64,000 bases of DNA from assembly GCA_003255065.1 (NCBI GenBank), contig QAOA01002030.1:229090-293089 (forward strand), written 5' to 3'. The translations under genes and the position numbers were made by a program. Positions 48,056-62,100 of the stretch are shown one piece after another; position 1 is the stretch's first letter, and each line of letters begins with the position of its first letter. The DNA is from Cercis canadensis. Lineage: Eukaryota > Streptophyta > Magnoliopsida > Fabales > Fabaceae. The notes beneath the pieces are model-generated. The model was not told the origin of the DNA, searched no databases, and saw only the letters and a program-made list of their open reading frames with translations.

Positions 48056-48395
48056 ATGTTACACCTCTCTTAATTGTGTGAGTTTGGATAGGACCAACTA
48101 AGTGATTTTGATATAATTGCGAAGTTCTCAAAAAATTAAATCACTTAATATGTGTTAGAATACACAATTTTTTATAAAATATAAGAACGACACGATATAT
48201 AAAAAAAAATCCGTGCCAAAAATAATTTTTTTAAGTTTACTTTTCGACTTGTTTTATTTTTTAAAAAAACTGTGTGTTCTAACATATACTAAATAACTTA
48301 ATTTTTTGATATATTCACAATAATACTAAAATTATACTATAAGTTTTATTGAGTCTCATCAAACTAAAAAAAATTAGTATTAAGAGGTTTAACAT
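48056..48395. mobile_element. Foldback MITE, copy 2 of the family at 43.6 kb
   Basis: The ends are ATGTTACACCTCT and, inverted, ATGTTAAACCTCT. The interior AAAAATTAAATCACTTAATATG and its inverse-related partner resemble the arms of the element at 43643-44025, including a shared AGAATACACAATTTTTTAT-type block. A clean target duplication is not visible, so the outer limits are approximate. No coding capacity. Confidence 0.6.
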
Positions 48396-48755
48396 AACCC
48401 TGGCCTTCATGTAATTAAAAATAATAATAAGTAACCTAATCCAGATCTCTTGGGATTTGTGGGACTAAAATGGCAAGGGACACGTGATAAGACCACGCAG
48501 TTGTCGAGTTCATTCCTTCTAGTAAGTGAGACTCATGAGTCGTCAGTCATCTCCTCCAACTTGAAGTAACTAACTAATTTTTGCAGTTATTACGCACTTT
48601 TAATTCAATCAGATATTTATTCTGTACGGCCCAATTCTTCCATACAATTTACGATCCAATTCCAATGTCACCCAACCCCAACTACTCCTCCTCCTTCCTT
48701 TTCCCCCTCTCTCTGCCGCTTCACCTCCACGCTCTGCGTGTCCTCGCGCGCGTCC

Positions 48756-51700
48756 ATGGAGGACGACAAGCCTTTGCTCCTCCAGAACCTCATCCATATC
48801 GTCAACCAAATCTCTCTGATTTCCGACTTCAAGTGTGTCGTCAAGAAGCAATGCTGCGATCTCAGTAGGAGGATTAGGTTCTTCTCGCCTCTCTTTGAGG
48901 AATTCTGTGAAATTAAGGATGAGATTTCGGAGGAGACTGTTGTTGCTCTGGTTTCCTTGAAGGGTGCTCTCGAGAAGGCCAAGGAATTGCTCCAATTTGG
49001 TAGCCATGGAAGCCAGCTTTATATGGTGTGTATTTATTATACGATCTTTTCTCTCACTCTTAGCATAATTTACTACCTATAGTTTAGTTGTTGGTTTTAG
49101 GGACAGTGATTTCCTATTTCTATGAATGGTGGTTGGAATCTACATTTATAAAGATGCATTTTTTGTGAAGTGAAATTAAGAATGAGATGTATTTTCTAGT
49201 CAAGAGGTTAGGTTTCACTGAAAGTATTTTTAAGATTTATAGCCTGTATCTATTGCCGCCTCCTTGCCATAACAGCTCTCTTTTTGAGCCTGCACTCTGC
49301 ATGCATTTTTTTTTTTATTCTTTTGGATATCAGTTTGGTAAAATAACTGGAGATACTAATGTATCATCTAGAACCTGAAATACATTTCTTGTGTGTTATG
49401 TTTCCATTAGCTGGAAATTTCAGGACCCGTTCAATTCCTTTTGATTGCAGATACTGGAGAGAGAGGAAATTAAGTACAAATTCAATGATCTCTCTGCTCA
49501 TTTTGAACAAGCTATAAGCAATATCACCTGTGACAAACTTGATATTTCTGAAGAAGTCAAGGAGCAGGTGAATATTTTACTAGTGTAAATGTATGATTAC
49601 TCCACTTTATGTTGATAGACCATGAGTTAGAAAGGGAAATGCATGATAGCTCCACATTATGCTAATAGACCATGAGTTAGACAGTATTCTCTCTTTTTTT
49701 TATAAACTTATTTTTAAATTTTTAAACAAGTATATTAATTCATGATTGTGTCTAAATTTAATCTTAAGAAATAAGTTTAGCATTTTTTCCCCTTGTACTA
49801 TGAAGAGTAAATGGTTATTTATGTCCTAAAGTGTGGTTTACCTTGGTCTTGTTTTTGAGTAAGTTCATTGATTTTTCTCTTGTTACCTCACTCCCTAGCT
49901 CCTTCTCCCACTTGAAGGTCTTGTTAGTCTGCTGCTATTGTTATTATCAGGTTGCACTAGTACATGCTCAGTTTGGAAGAGTCAAGGAGCGTTTGGAACC
50001 ACCTGGCGGGGAACTTTATGAGTACCTGTTGTCCAATTACAACTGTGGCTCTGATAAGATTACTGACCCTGCTGTGCTACGTGTCATCTGTGAAAAGCTA
50101 CAATTTATCAATGTGGAAGACGTAAAAAATGAGGCACTTGCACTGCATAAGATGACTGTAACCAAGGGTGGTGATCTAGAGAAAAGCACCCAGGAGATGT
50201 TGACACTGTTAAAAAAAATTGAAGATTTTATGCTGACAGAATATACAAATGTCATTGTGTCTGCAAGTGAGGACTGTCCTCATGGTGATGACCCCTACTG
50301 CAAACTGAGTTCTCAATCGCTGGTTATACCAGATGAGTTTCGCTGCCCAATATCACTGGAGTTGATGAAAGATCCTGTTATCATTTCAACTGGGCAGGTA
50401 TATGCTAGATAACAGTAAATTTTTTCAGTTTTCTTTAAAACATTGTGTTATTTATGGAGGTTTCTCTGGTGCTTCCCCTGCATATGGTACCTGGGCCTAT
50501 TTTTGAATCTTTGTGTGCCATGTGGCCATAGTGAAAGTTGGTTCTATAGTCAAAGTTATAATGCTCTATAGTCAAAGTCATGTCTTCTGTTGTTTTTATA
50601 TCCAGCACCAAGGGGCATAGTATGCCTGGTGGCTTGGCAGAATTGTGTTATTTATTTTTCTGTGGTTATGGTGAAAACTAAAAGCTTTTATGAGTTACTA
50701 ATAAATTACAGTTTCTAGACATGTAATCTCAAGTTTAAAGGCGGTCTCTTACTGGCACCTCCATAAGTTTGTCTGTCATATGGTTTATAAATGATCTTTG
50801 ACATGTTCCTTAATGGTAGCTTGACAATACTTTTTTGTTCCATCTTTTATTTTTCTACCTTGTAATGCATGAAAATAATGTTTCCCATGTGTTTAAATAT
50901 AAGAGTATGAACAGGATTACTTTAACCAAGAATGTCTAAGATGTAATACAACTGCAAGCAGGATGGTGGAGGACATAGCTTTTGGAAAAATTAAAAATGA
51001 GTGAGATTTCATGTGAAAAAATCTTGCTTATCTAAATAGTTATATTATTTAGTTTAAGTTGGCTATGTTAATTAATCAATATTGTATAATTGTTGTATGA
51101 TACTGAAAGAATATTACATTTATCAGTATTAAGAATTAATGAGAACTTGTATTTCATCATTATATCGGATTTTGTTTGTTATTTATTTACTGTGATAAAT
51201 GAATCTATAAAATTGTCTAGCTTATGGTAAGTCCTAAAAGTTTGCCATATGGTTCTAATTCTAAATGAGGGAAGTGGTTCAAAGGGATAGAAAGTATGGC
51301 ATGCTACTAAAGGTATTAATAATTGATTGATATTTGATATAAAGAATATACGGTGTCTTATTATTACATAATTGGCTTAAGAATTTTGTAGCATCAGATA
51401 TTTTAAAGTACTGCATGTAAACCTGTCTGAAATCAAAGATCCAATCACTCCTTGAATTTAAACTATTTTTCTTTCTTATATGCACTATTTTGATCTAATC
51501 AAATAAAAAGAAGAATATATCTCTTAAATATTGAATTTGTTCTAAATTGGATAATATACTTAGCAAGTCAATTCCATATGTTTGACGTACTATGGAACTC
51601 GTAAGTTATTGTTGCAAAGGCTTTAGATATTCAGTTTTTCTTTTTCATTCTTTTGTTTTTTCAACCAAGACCAATATAATGACCGCTTCAAGGCAGCTGG

Positions 51701-54700
51701 TTAAAAAAACTTTAAAAAAGAAATTTATTCCTTGAAATTACATTTTGATTTCCTGGTTATGTATAATATTGAATTTACTTTCTGATTTACAGTTCATAGG
51801 AGTCTATCATTTGTGAATGTATGATATAACATGATAAAAATAACCATTAGGGAAAGGCCCACTAGAATGATTTTGCAGTACGTGAGAGAATGTTGGATAT
51901 ATATATATATGTATTCATTCTGTGGAAGAGCAGAAATATGAAACTATGCTCTATTACTGTAAAAGTTTAAGAATTTTAAAGATCTGTCTTTTCTGTGCGC
52001 ATGAACAAGATAGTTTGCAGGTAGCACTGTTTGCAAAATGTCTTTGGAATCTCCCTGTCGATTAGGATTTGATTTCTTCCCCCTTCCCCTCCCCCCCCGC
52101 CCTCCTCCCTTCTTTAATGTCTATGATATAAACTCAATGATACAAGTGTAGAACACAGGAAATTTAAAATATCAATTATACAAGTAGCATTTATAGCAAC
52201 ATTTGATAAGATCAATGAAACGAAACAATGTTCTGTGCTTCCTACACTCTTATATAGCCATGTAGTTGAGACTAGAAAGGAATCCACTGGACTGAAGCTC
52301 ATGGAGTCATTGTATCTAAGTGTCTGATGTATATTGAAAAAAAAAAATGATTTTGAAGATTTAAATTGGGACTAGTACAGGCAGTTCCATTTGGCATTTT
52401 TAAGAACCCTTGTAAATCCTGTTATTTCAATCTTTCTGCAGACATATGAACGAGGGTGCATAAAGAAATGGCTAGAAGCCGGGCATGGAACATGTCCCAA
52501 GACACAGCAGATTCTTTCCAGCACCATCCTTACTCCCAACCATGTTTTATATAGTCTGATTTCTAATTGGTGTGAGTCAAATGGGGTGGAACCACCAAAA
52601 AGATTAGGGAATCTACGCCTCTGTATGGTAACATCCGACGGCTCTTCTGAATTTATAGAGCTTGATATCCTGCTGAGCAAACTTACTTCCCAGGACATTG
52701 AGGATCAGCGATATGCCACGGGTAAGGATTATAACCAATGTACTGCATCTTAGTGTGTGTATCTGAAGGTGAAAGCATTGTGACGAATGCATTGCTTCAC
52801 GTCCTCTTTGTCTCTTTGTGCATGTGCATGTATGTGCGAAGTTGAAAGTACTGGCTCAATCTTGTGTAGGACAGTTTACAGTGTTTGTGGGCCCCAAAAC
52901 AAATCTTTTATACAGCTTATGACCAAATGATATTTTCTTTCTGTTTTCTTATGAACTATGGAACTTTCTTCATATTGAAATGCCTCTTTACCCTCCAAAT
53001 GTCCTGTTATGCACTTAACAATGAAATATTTTTGTACTTTGAAATAATAACAATAACTAATTATTATTATTATTTAGTGTATAGGAATTATTAAAGAACT
53101 TGCAAGAGGGGTCCTAATCCTCATATATATACAAGGAAAAATTTGCAACTAGGAATGGAAACAAGCAAGCAGAAATGGCAGTGACTAAGCTAAGGTTTCC
53201 TCCATAGCACACATCTATGTCTGACTTTGCAGCCCACACAAAAGGAGCAGAAACCATAGAACAGATTTTCTGAGGAATATATCCTTGTTAGAGCCAACAG
53301 TTAACAAATTCCCACGATATCTTCACAAATGGCAGTGACTTGCAGTTGCCAAACTCCATTTACATGAGTTATCTGCTGTCAGAATCCACAAATACTATAT
53401 ACTAACAAAAGATGCTATCTTGTAAGGATCTTTAGTTTAGGAAAAGAATTGAAGTCTAATACTGAGTGATCTGTGTTTTCTTGTTTTACTTTACTTAATG
53501 TGAAGAAGCCTCTTAATTATTAAAAATTTGTTGGAAAAAGTTAGTCAGATCTTTGAGATGCAAGGTTGTGGGGTCAATTATATCATAAAATTCAGAAGAA
53601 ATTATGTAGAAATCTAATAATAATTTTCATTTTTCATCATATGACTTTATGTAGTCAGGCTTTTGGCTTTGTTATGCACGATAATCATGTATAGTTGTTG
53701 TTGTTTCTTTTTTTGTCCCCCTGAATGTTGAGCATATAGTTCCTTGGGGTTTTTGCTGTATCTCTTAATTAACCTTATAAGAAGCTATAGAGATGGAATG
53801 TGGGGAATAACTCTTGCTGGTGATAAACTAAGCTATGAGCACAGATCTAATATATATGTTTTACTTAAGATTGATTTTTAGTTTTGTTGGCAAAAGGACT
53901 TTGCTTCTCCTTTTTGATATGCTTATTCATTATTTTCGAAACATGCTTTTTGTATGATCTCTGAAACCCTAATCCCTGAATATTCTAATGACATTCTGTT
54001 GTTAAGCGACTACCTATATCACCAACTTGCTGCAGGTGAGCTCCGTCGCCTTGCCAAGCACAATGGTCAAAATCGCCTGCTGATTGCTGAGGCTGGCGCT
54101 GTACCCCTCCTTGTTGGTCTTCTCTATGTACCTGACTTACGCACCCAAGAGCATTCAGTTACTGCTCTTTTGAACTTGTCTATCTGTGAGAATAATAAAG
54201 AGTGTATCATGGCCTCTGAGGCTGTTCCTGGGATCCTTCATGTGCTCAAAAATGGTAGTATGGAAGCTCGGGAAAATGCAGCAGCCACCTTTTTCAGCCT
54301 CTCTGTGGTGGATGATTACAAAGTGGCAATCGGTGCATCTGGAGCAATCCCAGCACTAGTTACACTTTTATGCGAGGGTAGTCAAAGAGGGAAGGCGGAT
54401 GCTGCAACGGCACTATTCAATCTGTGTTTATATCAAGTGAACAAGGGACGGGCAATCAGGGCTGGTGTTGTGCCCAAGTTGATGGATCTGCTAACAGAAC
54501 CTGGTCGGGAGATGATGGATGAGGCATTGGCAATTATGGCAGTACTGGCTAGCCACCCTGATGGAAAAGCAGCAATTGGATCTTTGAGTGCTGTGCCCAC
54601 TTTGGTAGATTTAGTTGGTAATGGATCTCCTAGGAACAAAGAGAATGCAACTGCCGTGCTGGTGCACCTCTGTGGTGTAGATTCCCAACATCTGTCACTT

Positions 54701-54829
54701 GCCATATCACTTGGGGTGATTAGTCCTCTTCTGGACCAGGCAGAAAATGGCACAGAGAGGGGAAAGCGGAAAGCTGCTCAGTTGCTTGAGCTTATAGGCA
54801 ACTCTGCAGAGCATTGTGAACATACATGA
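48756..54829 (+). CDS. U-box/ARM-repeat E3 ubiquitin ligase, PUB12/13/14 group
   Basis: Five exons: 48756-49025, 49451-49567, 49951-50397, 52442-52721 and 54036-54829, joining in frame to 635 residues, close to the 630-660 of its relatives. Residues 1 to about 230 form the U-box N-terminal domain, with [11 protein letters not shown] and [10 protein letters not shown]. The U-box is at about 255-330: [41 protein letters not shown] and [14 protein letters not shown] repeats fill 372-635, with [47 protein letters not shown] and [19 protein letters not shown]13 and PUB12 ubiquitinate the FLS2 immune receptor in Arabidopsis. The N-terminal domain resembles PUB13 most, but a one-to-one match is not certain. 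Intron 3 is about 2.0 kb and intron 4 about 1.3 kb. Some positions differ from the usual pattern, e.g. NNKECIMA for NNKGAIV. Confidence 0.94.
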
Positions 54830-55241
54830 CAAACTGTCGGCTAGCTTCAGCCTTCAGGTGCTGCTGTTGTCCCCGCAATTTGCAGCGGGAAACTCAGGTA
54901 GTGATTGAGGACGTGTTTTACAGTAGCTTAATTAGTACAGTATTGTTAATATTAGATTTCATTTTTGAGGTAAAAAGCAATTTCACTTTATACTCAACAG
55001 TTATTTAGTTGGATCACTCATGCTGGAAAGCTTCTGAGCAGTGTTGTATAGAAGGCTGCTTAAGATATAGTTAAAGAAAGAGATTAGTGCTGTATACTCT
55101 TTACTCCAACTCCTAATGACATATTTTTTGAGTAAATGCATCTTCCACAGGAATTGTGGGTGGCAAGCATGATTCCTGTTTGGTTGTTACTTTCATTCAC
55201 AAGTTTGGGACAAAATGACAATGCCATATTTTTCCTCCTTA

Positions 55242-55273
<32 letters not shown>

Positions 55274-58200
55274 NTTACCTTTTTTTTTTTTTTTTCTTTT
55301 TTGGGAAATGGAATACTTTTGATGCAAGGTCAAGCAAAGATTTGTGAACGGTATGGTACCTGAATCACATTATCTTCCTTGTTGGTTGTTTTGCCTAATG
55401 ACAATATCCTTGCATGCTTCACTTCAGAAAGACAGTTATCTTGAAAAAAAGCAGCTGTAGATATGTAACATCAATCTATAACTTTTCAAAGTGCGAAGGC
55501 AGGGACCATATGAAAGGCTAATGCCTGACTTAATCATGGGGATGATGTTATCAGTTAGGTGCTAAAAGCTGGAGGGAGAAAAGAGAAAAGAAGAGGGTTA
55601 TGTCATCATAGAGGTTGTAGTGTTTTTTATGTTGCTAATCAGCATCATGTGGAAAGAGATAGATACATTGCCACTACAGCGACTGGGGAATCATTAACTC
55701 GATAGAAATGGCATTGACAGGAGCTTGACATGCGTGCAAAAACAAATGAGTGGCTGCTTTCTTTCTGTATTTCATTTTCCAACTTTAAAGAGTTCTTTAG
55801 CTAGAACAACCGATTAGCCGAAATGCATGCATGATCTTCGTCATCAAACTGATTATCCGGAGTATGTCATAGGCCTCAATGAATGTTTATCGAGATATTT
55901 ACAGATTGCTTACGAACCAATGCAAGTTGTTGTAGGTTCTAGAAGTTGAGAAACCTTTTTTTTTCGTTTTTCCTCAGCAAATTGTCACTTTATGTGAAGT
56001 CGTAGCTCGGCCATGCATTTACATGCTGCTTGGTGATTAAACACGAGGCCTGCTTTTGTTGGGCCTGCTTTTGTTTATTAGGTCAAACACGAGGCCCGAA
56101 GAGACAACAAAACTACTATTTTCATTCAAACTTCTGAGAATGATTGTTAGTTTAATCTCTAATTACTGGAATGTTAGTGATTGATTGAGACAATCAACCA
56201 CCACATTCCTCCCTAACAAATTGTTAGAATTAGAGGTAGATACATCCCATCAGGAAATTATGGTTTTCCAACATCAATGTTCCATGACGTCTCTTGTATC
56301 CACTTTTAATGGGAGGAAAGTGTGTAGAAATTTTTGTGGCTGATAATTTTTCAGAGAAAAGAGGAGTAATAATTAGTTTATAGATTAACTTAATCACCTT
56401 TATTTTAGTTACATGATCACCTTTAAATTGGTCGAATTAAAAGCAGAAATAACTTACGTATGAAAAATAGTCTCGTAATATTTTAAAGTTGAAAACCATT
56501 GTTGTTAGCCAAGGTTTAGATTCTAAACCCATATTAGATTTTGATGATAACAACTATATTTAATTTTAATAAGGATTTTTATGTCTAACAACTATATTAA
56601 ATTTATCGATGGGTGAATTAGTGTAGGTATCATCGAGTTTCGCAATGAAAATAAATAAATCATGAAGTCTATTTTAGTAGTAATGGATTTAGATAGTTTA
56701 CACAAAATTTTGAATTCAAATTTCTGTACTATTATCTAATTAACTAAGAAAAAGCAATGAATTAGATAAATATAAATTATATGATTAACCACGTTTAATT
56801 TTATAAACCATATAATTATTGGTAATCGAATGTCTTGGGTGGGCCTCAAATCAATAACATCGATAAGAAGGGGTCTACCAAGCATGGTGGATTCTCCACA
56901 ACCTTTACCATATTAGAAATTGATAAAGCATTTCTATGCTTAATATTTCTTGTCTTTTTAGGGCTATATATATTTATTTAAAATTTTGAATAAAAATAAA
57001 ATTACTTGCACACATACTTTTCCTTATAGCCATGTACATTAATAAGTATGTTTATATTTAAGTTTAATTAAGTTTTTTTTTTTGAGCTAGTTGTACTCAA
57101 ATATAAATGTGTACTAGTGTACACATTATGAAAAAAAAAATGCAATTAGTATTATTTATTTAAAATATTTTTATACCAAGCACAGATGTATGGTTAAGAT
57201 CAAAAAAATGAAATAAGTGAACCCTACATAGGGTACTTATTAAATCATGATTGTACACCTATGTAAGTGCTGTGCAAATCAAACTAAATCTAAATAATTA
57301 GTGCTTCATTGATTCATTCTAATTCTTCTTTTATGGCGAAGAAAATGAACCTGAAAACTGATAATCAAATTGAGTGCTTCCTCACGCAAGCATCCATATC
57401 CAATATTGCATGCAAATGCAGAATTAAACAACTACATCCATATCAATATCAGACAACTATTTCTATTATAAGTTTCTTACGTCATACTATTAAAAAGTCA
57501 CAATGGATTTGACAGTATCAAAATAAACATGATTTATGTTTCTTTCTTTATTATATTTGAAGAGAGGGGACGATAATTGAGAGATATATATTTGTTTTGT
57601 ATGAGGAGCACGACAGGGCACTTTGCAAAAGGTAGAGTCACCCCTATGCATGCAGCAAAATGCTATTGCTATCTCTTATTATGACCCCATTTGTCATGCA
57701 AATATCTTAATTATTTTAAAGGTAGTCAACAAATTTGAACCCATTACGGAACAATTTGATTAGATGCATCCAATAATGTCTCTTTAGCTTACCTTTACCA
57801 TTTTTTGATCTGACCTCACAAGAAGTTTGATGAATATAAAGCTCTTTTTTTGGTGCCCCTTTTCGTTTATTTGATTTTGAACCCCCCTCCTTTTTTTTCT
57901 AAGAAAAAAGTTTTCTTTGTTTTTGTGTTCCTATCAGATTTTTGTTTTTTTGTGTTTTATAATTAGAATTAGAGGCTGCTAGGTTATGCCACTGTTCTTA
58001 ACAGCCCAGGCACAATGACGCAATTATAAGGGGCGCGCTATCAGTGAGATAGTACTCTGGAAGTGCTAGAATTCTAACCTTGTGCCAGAAATATTACGTC
58101 CTGTTTCTTCTAAGCATCAAAAAAAGCTTAAGATACTCGTGATCTTCTCAACCTAATTATGACTAATTACGATAGAGACTGACTTTGTCAAGTGGATCAC

Positions 58201-58913
58201 AATTATAGATTTTTTTTTTTCATGAGTTTCATAGAATTATCTTAGTGACTAATATCCATATTAACAGCATAAATTTGCTGGTATGAAGTCTAAATCAGTT
58301 ACTTTTACATAAATATTTGCAATTTAATTCTAAACTTGAATTTCAATCACATGCTTGTGCTGGGAATAATTCCAAACTAATATTAAATTGGAGACATTCT
58401 TACATTCTCTGCATTCATACACGTGTTCATGTTCATTTGTATTAAAATAACAGATTTCTGCATCTTGTAACTTAATAATGCATGTTTAAAAAATCCAATA
58501 TTCATTGATTAATTCAAGAATATTTATGCATGCATGTGTAGATCTTGCACTATTTTTTGAAGGATAATATTTGAAATAAGGAACTTGTACTTCTTCATAG
58601 GATGCCATATGCTCACGTAAAAGGAGAAATGTGACAAAGAATCTCTTTGGTCAATAATTCTCACCCTCTTTTGGCTGTATGCATTTCTTTCTACATACTA
58701 GCTAAGGCCTATTAAACACACACTGGGATTTTATATACTATTAAATAATTATATATACGATGACTTTATAAAAGCCTTTGGGATATTGACATTTTATATG
58801 TGGCTACGTGAGATATTATAGTATCAAATACTCTAATAATATTTAGTCTAGTTTTAATTGCATACTCGTTTTCCCTTCTTTTTAATGCACATGCATCCTT
58901 TGTACTAAACAAA
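54830..58913. other. 3' UTR and gene-free DNA
   Basis: About 54830-55300 is the probable 3' UTR of the U-box gene. A poly-T run with a single N at 55274 follows. The rest, to 58913, is AT-rich with no recognisable coding domain; short open frames such as 57309-57512 have no support. Confidence 0.5.
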
Positions 58914-58922
58914 AAATTAGAA

Positions 58923-59178
58923 GAGTAAAATATATTTTTTATCCTTAAATTATTTCTCAAATATCATTTTAGTTCTTAATTTATTTTTTGTGTTACTTTA
59001 ATTTTTGAATAATCTCATTGTTTGTCAAATCAGTTATCCGTAGCACAAAAAATAATCAATTAAATGACTTATTTGACAGGTAAATTAATTATTTAAGGAC
59101 TAAAATAACAAACAAAAAAAAAATCAAAGACTAAGTGATATTTGAAAAATAATTCAGGGACGAAAAAATATTTAACTC
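58923..59178. mobile_element. Mutator-type MITE, 256 bases, copy 2
   Basis: The ends are GAGTAAAATAT at the left and ATATTTAACTC at the right, inverse of each other with one mismatch. The arms are inverse-related further in: CTCAAATATCATTTTAG near 58957 and AGTGATATTTGAAAAATA near 59131. An exact 9-base direct repeat, AAATTAGAA, flanks it at 58914-58922 and 59179-59187. Length, ends (GAGTAAAA) and target size match the element at 24166-24422, so both belong to one family or to two close ones. Confidence 0.85.
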
Positions 59179-59187
59179 AAATTAGAA

Positions 59188-62100
59188 ACCAAGATGTTCA
59201 TATTACTATAACAGTTAAAATTAACTTATTCAAAAAATATATATAATACTTAATAATTAATCCATGGGAAGATCTTGTAAATATTTTACATTCTTAATTT
59301 TGATGTTAATGTTTGAATAGTTTATATTCTTTGGTTAGAGGTTTTATATACTCTTACGGTATCTATTTCAAGACGTGCACGATGCAAAGGTTGAGGTGGT
59401 TTAACCTCAACCACTAATTTGTGATTACATATCCTTTAACTATACACAATTATAAATTTATGTTAAACTAGAGTCATTAAAATTATTTTTTCTCAACTTC
59501 AAATTTTAGATTTGTATTATAGACTTGCCTTTTGTATTAAGGAAAAAATAAAAACCCAAAACTCAAGATATTTACATTATAAGTTTATAGCAATTAAAAG
59601 TTTTAAAAATCCATGGAGAGAGATCTAATATTTTTAAGTATTTTACACCCTTAATGATGATGTTTATGTTTTGAATGATACCGCTATCTAACATATACCA
59701 ATATATAAAAGTGAAGGCCTACAAATACCTTATCTTATCTGTAATATTTTGTGTTCGGGTGAGTTTTGGGGAAGTAATAAGAAGGTAGGGGACCTCACGC
59801 CTAACCAATTAAGGAAAGCAGCTATAAGGGGGTAGTGGCATATGTTAGGTCCCATCAGTGGGGTCTTAGCCCCATTTTCTTTCGTGAAGGAAATGAATGA
59901 ATTTAATTATAAGAGGAAATCTTAAATCCAGGTACATGTGCATGATTGAGAACATGTGGGAGAACGTGAGGACTCAGAACAGCTTGGAATCTCAGTCTCT
60001 TTCCCTCTTTCTCCATCTCTTCATGAGGATCACTGATCAATGATCATCCATAGAAAGAGAATGGCCATGTTATACTATATTACAACGACGTTATAAAAGT
60101 GAAAGCTGCTGTACATATAAGAGAATGAAAGAGAAAGAACGATGCATAATGTAGATCTTACCCTAATTTATGCATGTGGGCATCAACAATTGGGTGAAAT
60201 TGAACGCTGACAAACATAAGAGAATTGATTCTTTTAAAAGAGGTGTAGGAAATTTTTTAAAAAAAAAGAAGTTACCAGAGTCTAAATTAGTTTTAATTAG
60301 TGAAGATATTGTTATGTGGATAAAAATTGAGTAGTGTTAGACATATGCCATTAAACTCACTTACTTTTTTAAAAAACAATATTATTTACATACTACTTAC
60401 ACTTAAAACTTACTTGTACACTAATTATATCTAAAACTAACCGAATCGGCTTAAATTTTATTATGTTGTTATGTATTTTTCTACCATAATTGTGTTATTA
60501 TGTTCAAACTCTATAAATCTATAAGTACAATATGAATTTATGTATAAGCAGCATTATTCTTACGAAGACGTGCATTGCGAGTGAGATAGTATACAACTAA
60601 TAATTTTCCATAGAGAAAGAGAGAGAGCAATGATAAATTTGGCTTGGAATTCCGAGCCCTTGAAAATTCCTTCTAATGCTCTTGCCTTTGGTTCAAAGTT
60701 CTTGGTGTTTGGTCCAAGACTATTGAATTGAGTATACTCGAATTTCAATATCGACAATTTCGGGATCACTCCAAGAGTCCAAATCATAATTCCAGTGATT
60801 GCTCAATTTCCCTCGAGCCAAACAGTGAACAGTGCAATTTTGATTTCAGTTTTCAGCTTACTACTACTGACTCACGGACCGACCAACCGTGAGAGTGAGG
60901 TTTTTATCTCTTTCTGGTTTTGAATTGAATGAATGAATGTGTTTGCTTTATTCCTTCTTGGTATGAGTATGACCCTCCTTGGTTCTAGCAAAAGCGAATC
61001 CAAACACCCCAACAAAGATTCCTTTCTTTCAACATGGCCAATCCCATTTTCAAATTACTATATTCCATTCATAAAATCTCACAATTAATTCTATATATAG
61101 ATAATATTCTTATTGTACTAATAATATCTTTTGTCATTATTTACTACAACGATGGATCAAGGAAGTTTCTAAGAGATTGAGGAACATCTGCAACCACCAT
61201 TATTATATATGTATATTCCATTCATATCCTTCTTTTATGATTATTCCAAATCCAAGTAATAATATATATAGTACAAATCGATATTCTTGTGCATAAAGTC
61301 CAAGTATGTTTATTCAATAAATTAGCATCATCCAATAGAAAAGAGCAAAAGCAATGTGTAAGTTGGTTTATGCTTGTCTAGTTATCATGAAATGAAAAAT
61401 GTCAACCCATTAGGGCATCACTATTGTCTTACAATATATGCTCACATAAATATAAATGATTTAACAAAAAATATATGAAAGGAACAAATAAGATGCATGC
61501 TGTAAAGTAGTTGTTAATTGTATATTCTGTGTATACCCTAATTATTTATTAGACTCCTAGCTAATTGCAGGCCATGTTTTCTTCTATAAGATCTATATTA
61601 TAATAGAGGTGTCATATTCCTTTTTTGTTGTCAAATATATATAGTACTCATATATATATATAAATAATATTATAGCTTGTTGTGTTTTTACTCAGATATA
61701 TATGTTGAATTTGTCTTAGTTATGAGAAGAACATAACTGAAATGAAGAATCCATTTTTTTTTATTGATATGTTTGTATAACTAGTTGGATTATTATGAGT
61801 GAAACGTATTTGAGATTATTGAAAGAAATATATATGCAAAACTCAAAATGTTTAACATATATTGAACAGCCATAAAATATGAAGATTCAATATCTAAAAA
61901 ACATTCATCATTGAGCTTTAGATTCAAATATAATATATCAGCAGACCCAACACAAACTTAGTCAAATTTATTTATTTACCCGATTGATTAAACCAAGAAA
62001 GAGAACAACTTTATATGGAAGAAAAAAACAGAAAAACAGTACTAAGACGTGCAGAAGAATGAAGTGTAACTGTGTTCAGGTAGTGAGACTGAGAACAGTG

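Noticed and set aside
48609-49007. Minus-strand open frame opposite exon 1 of the U-box gene
   Set aside because: It is the antisense shadow of a confirmed coding exon.
55240-55300. Long poly-T run as a possible retroposon tail
   Set aside because: It surrounds a single N and shows no target duplication; it is best explained as a homopolymer at a contig join.
57960-58090. GC-richer segment considered as a tRNA gene
   Set aside because: No cloverleaf arms and no A/B box pair at the right spacing could be found.
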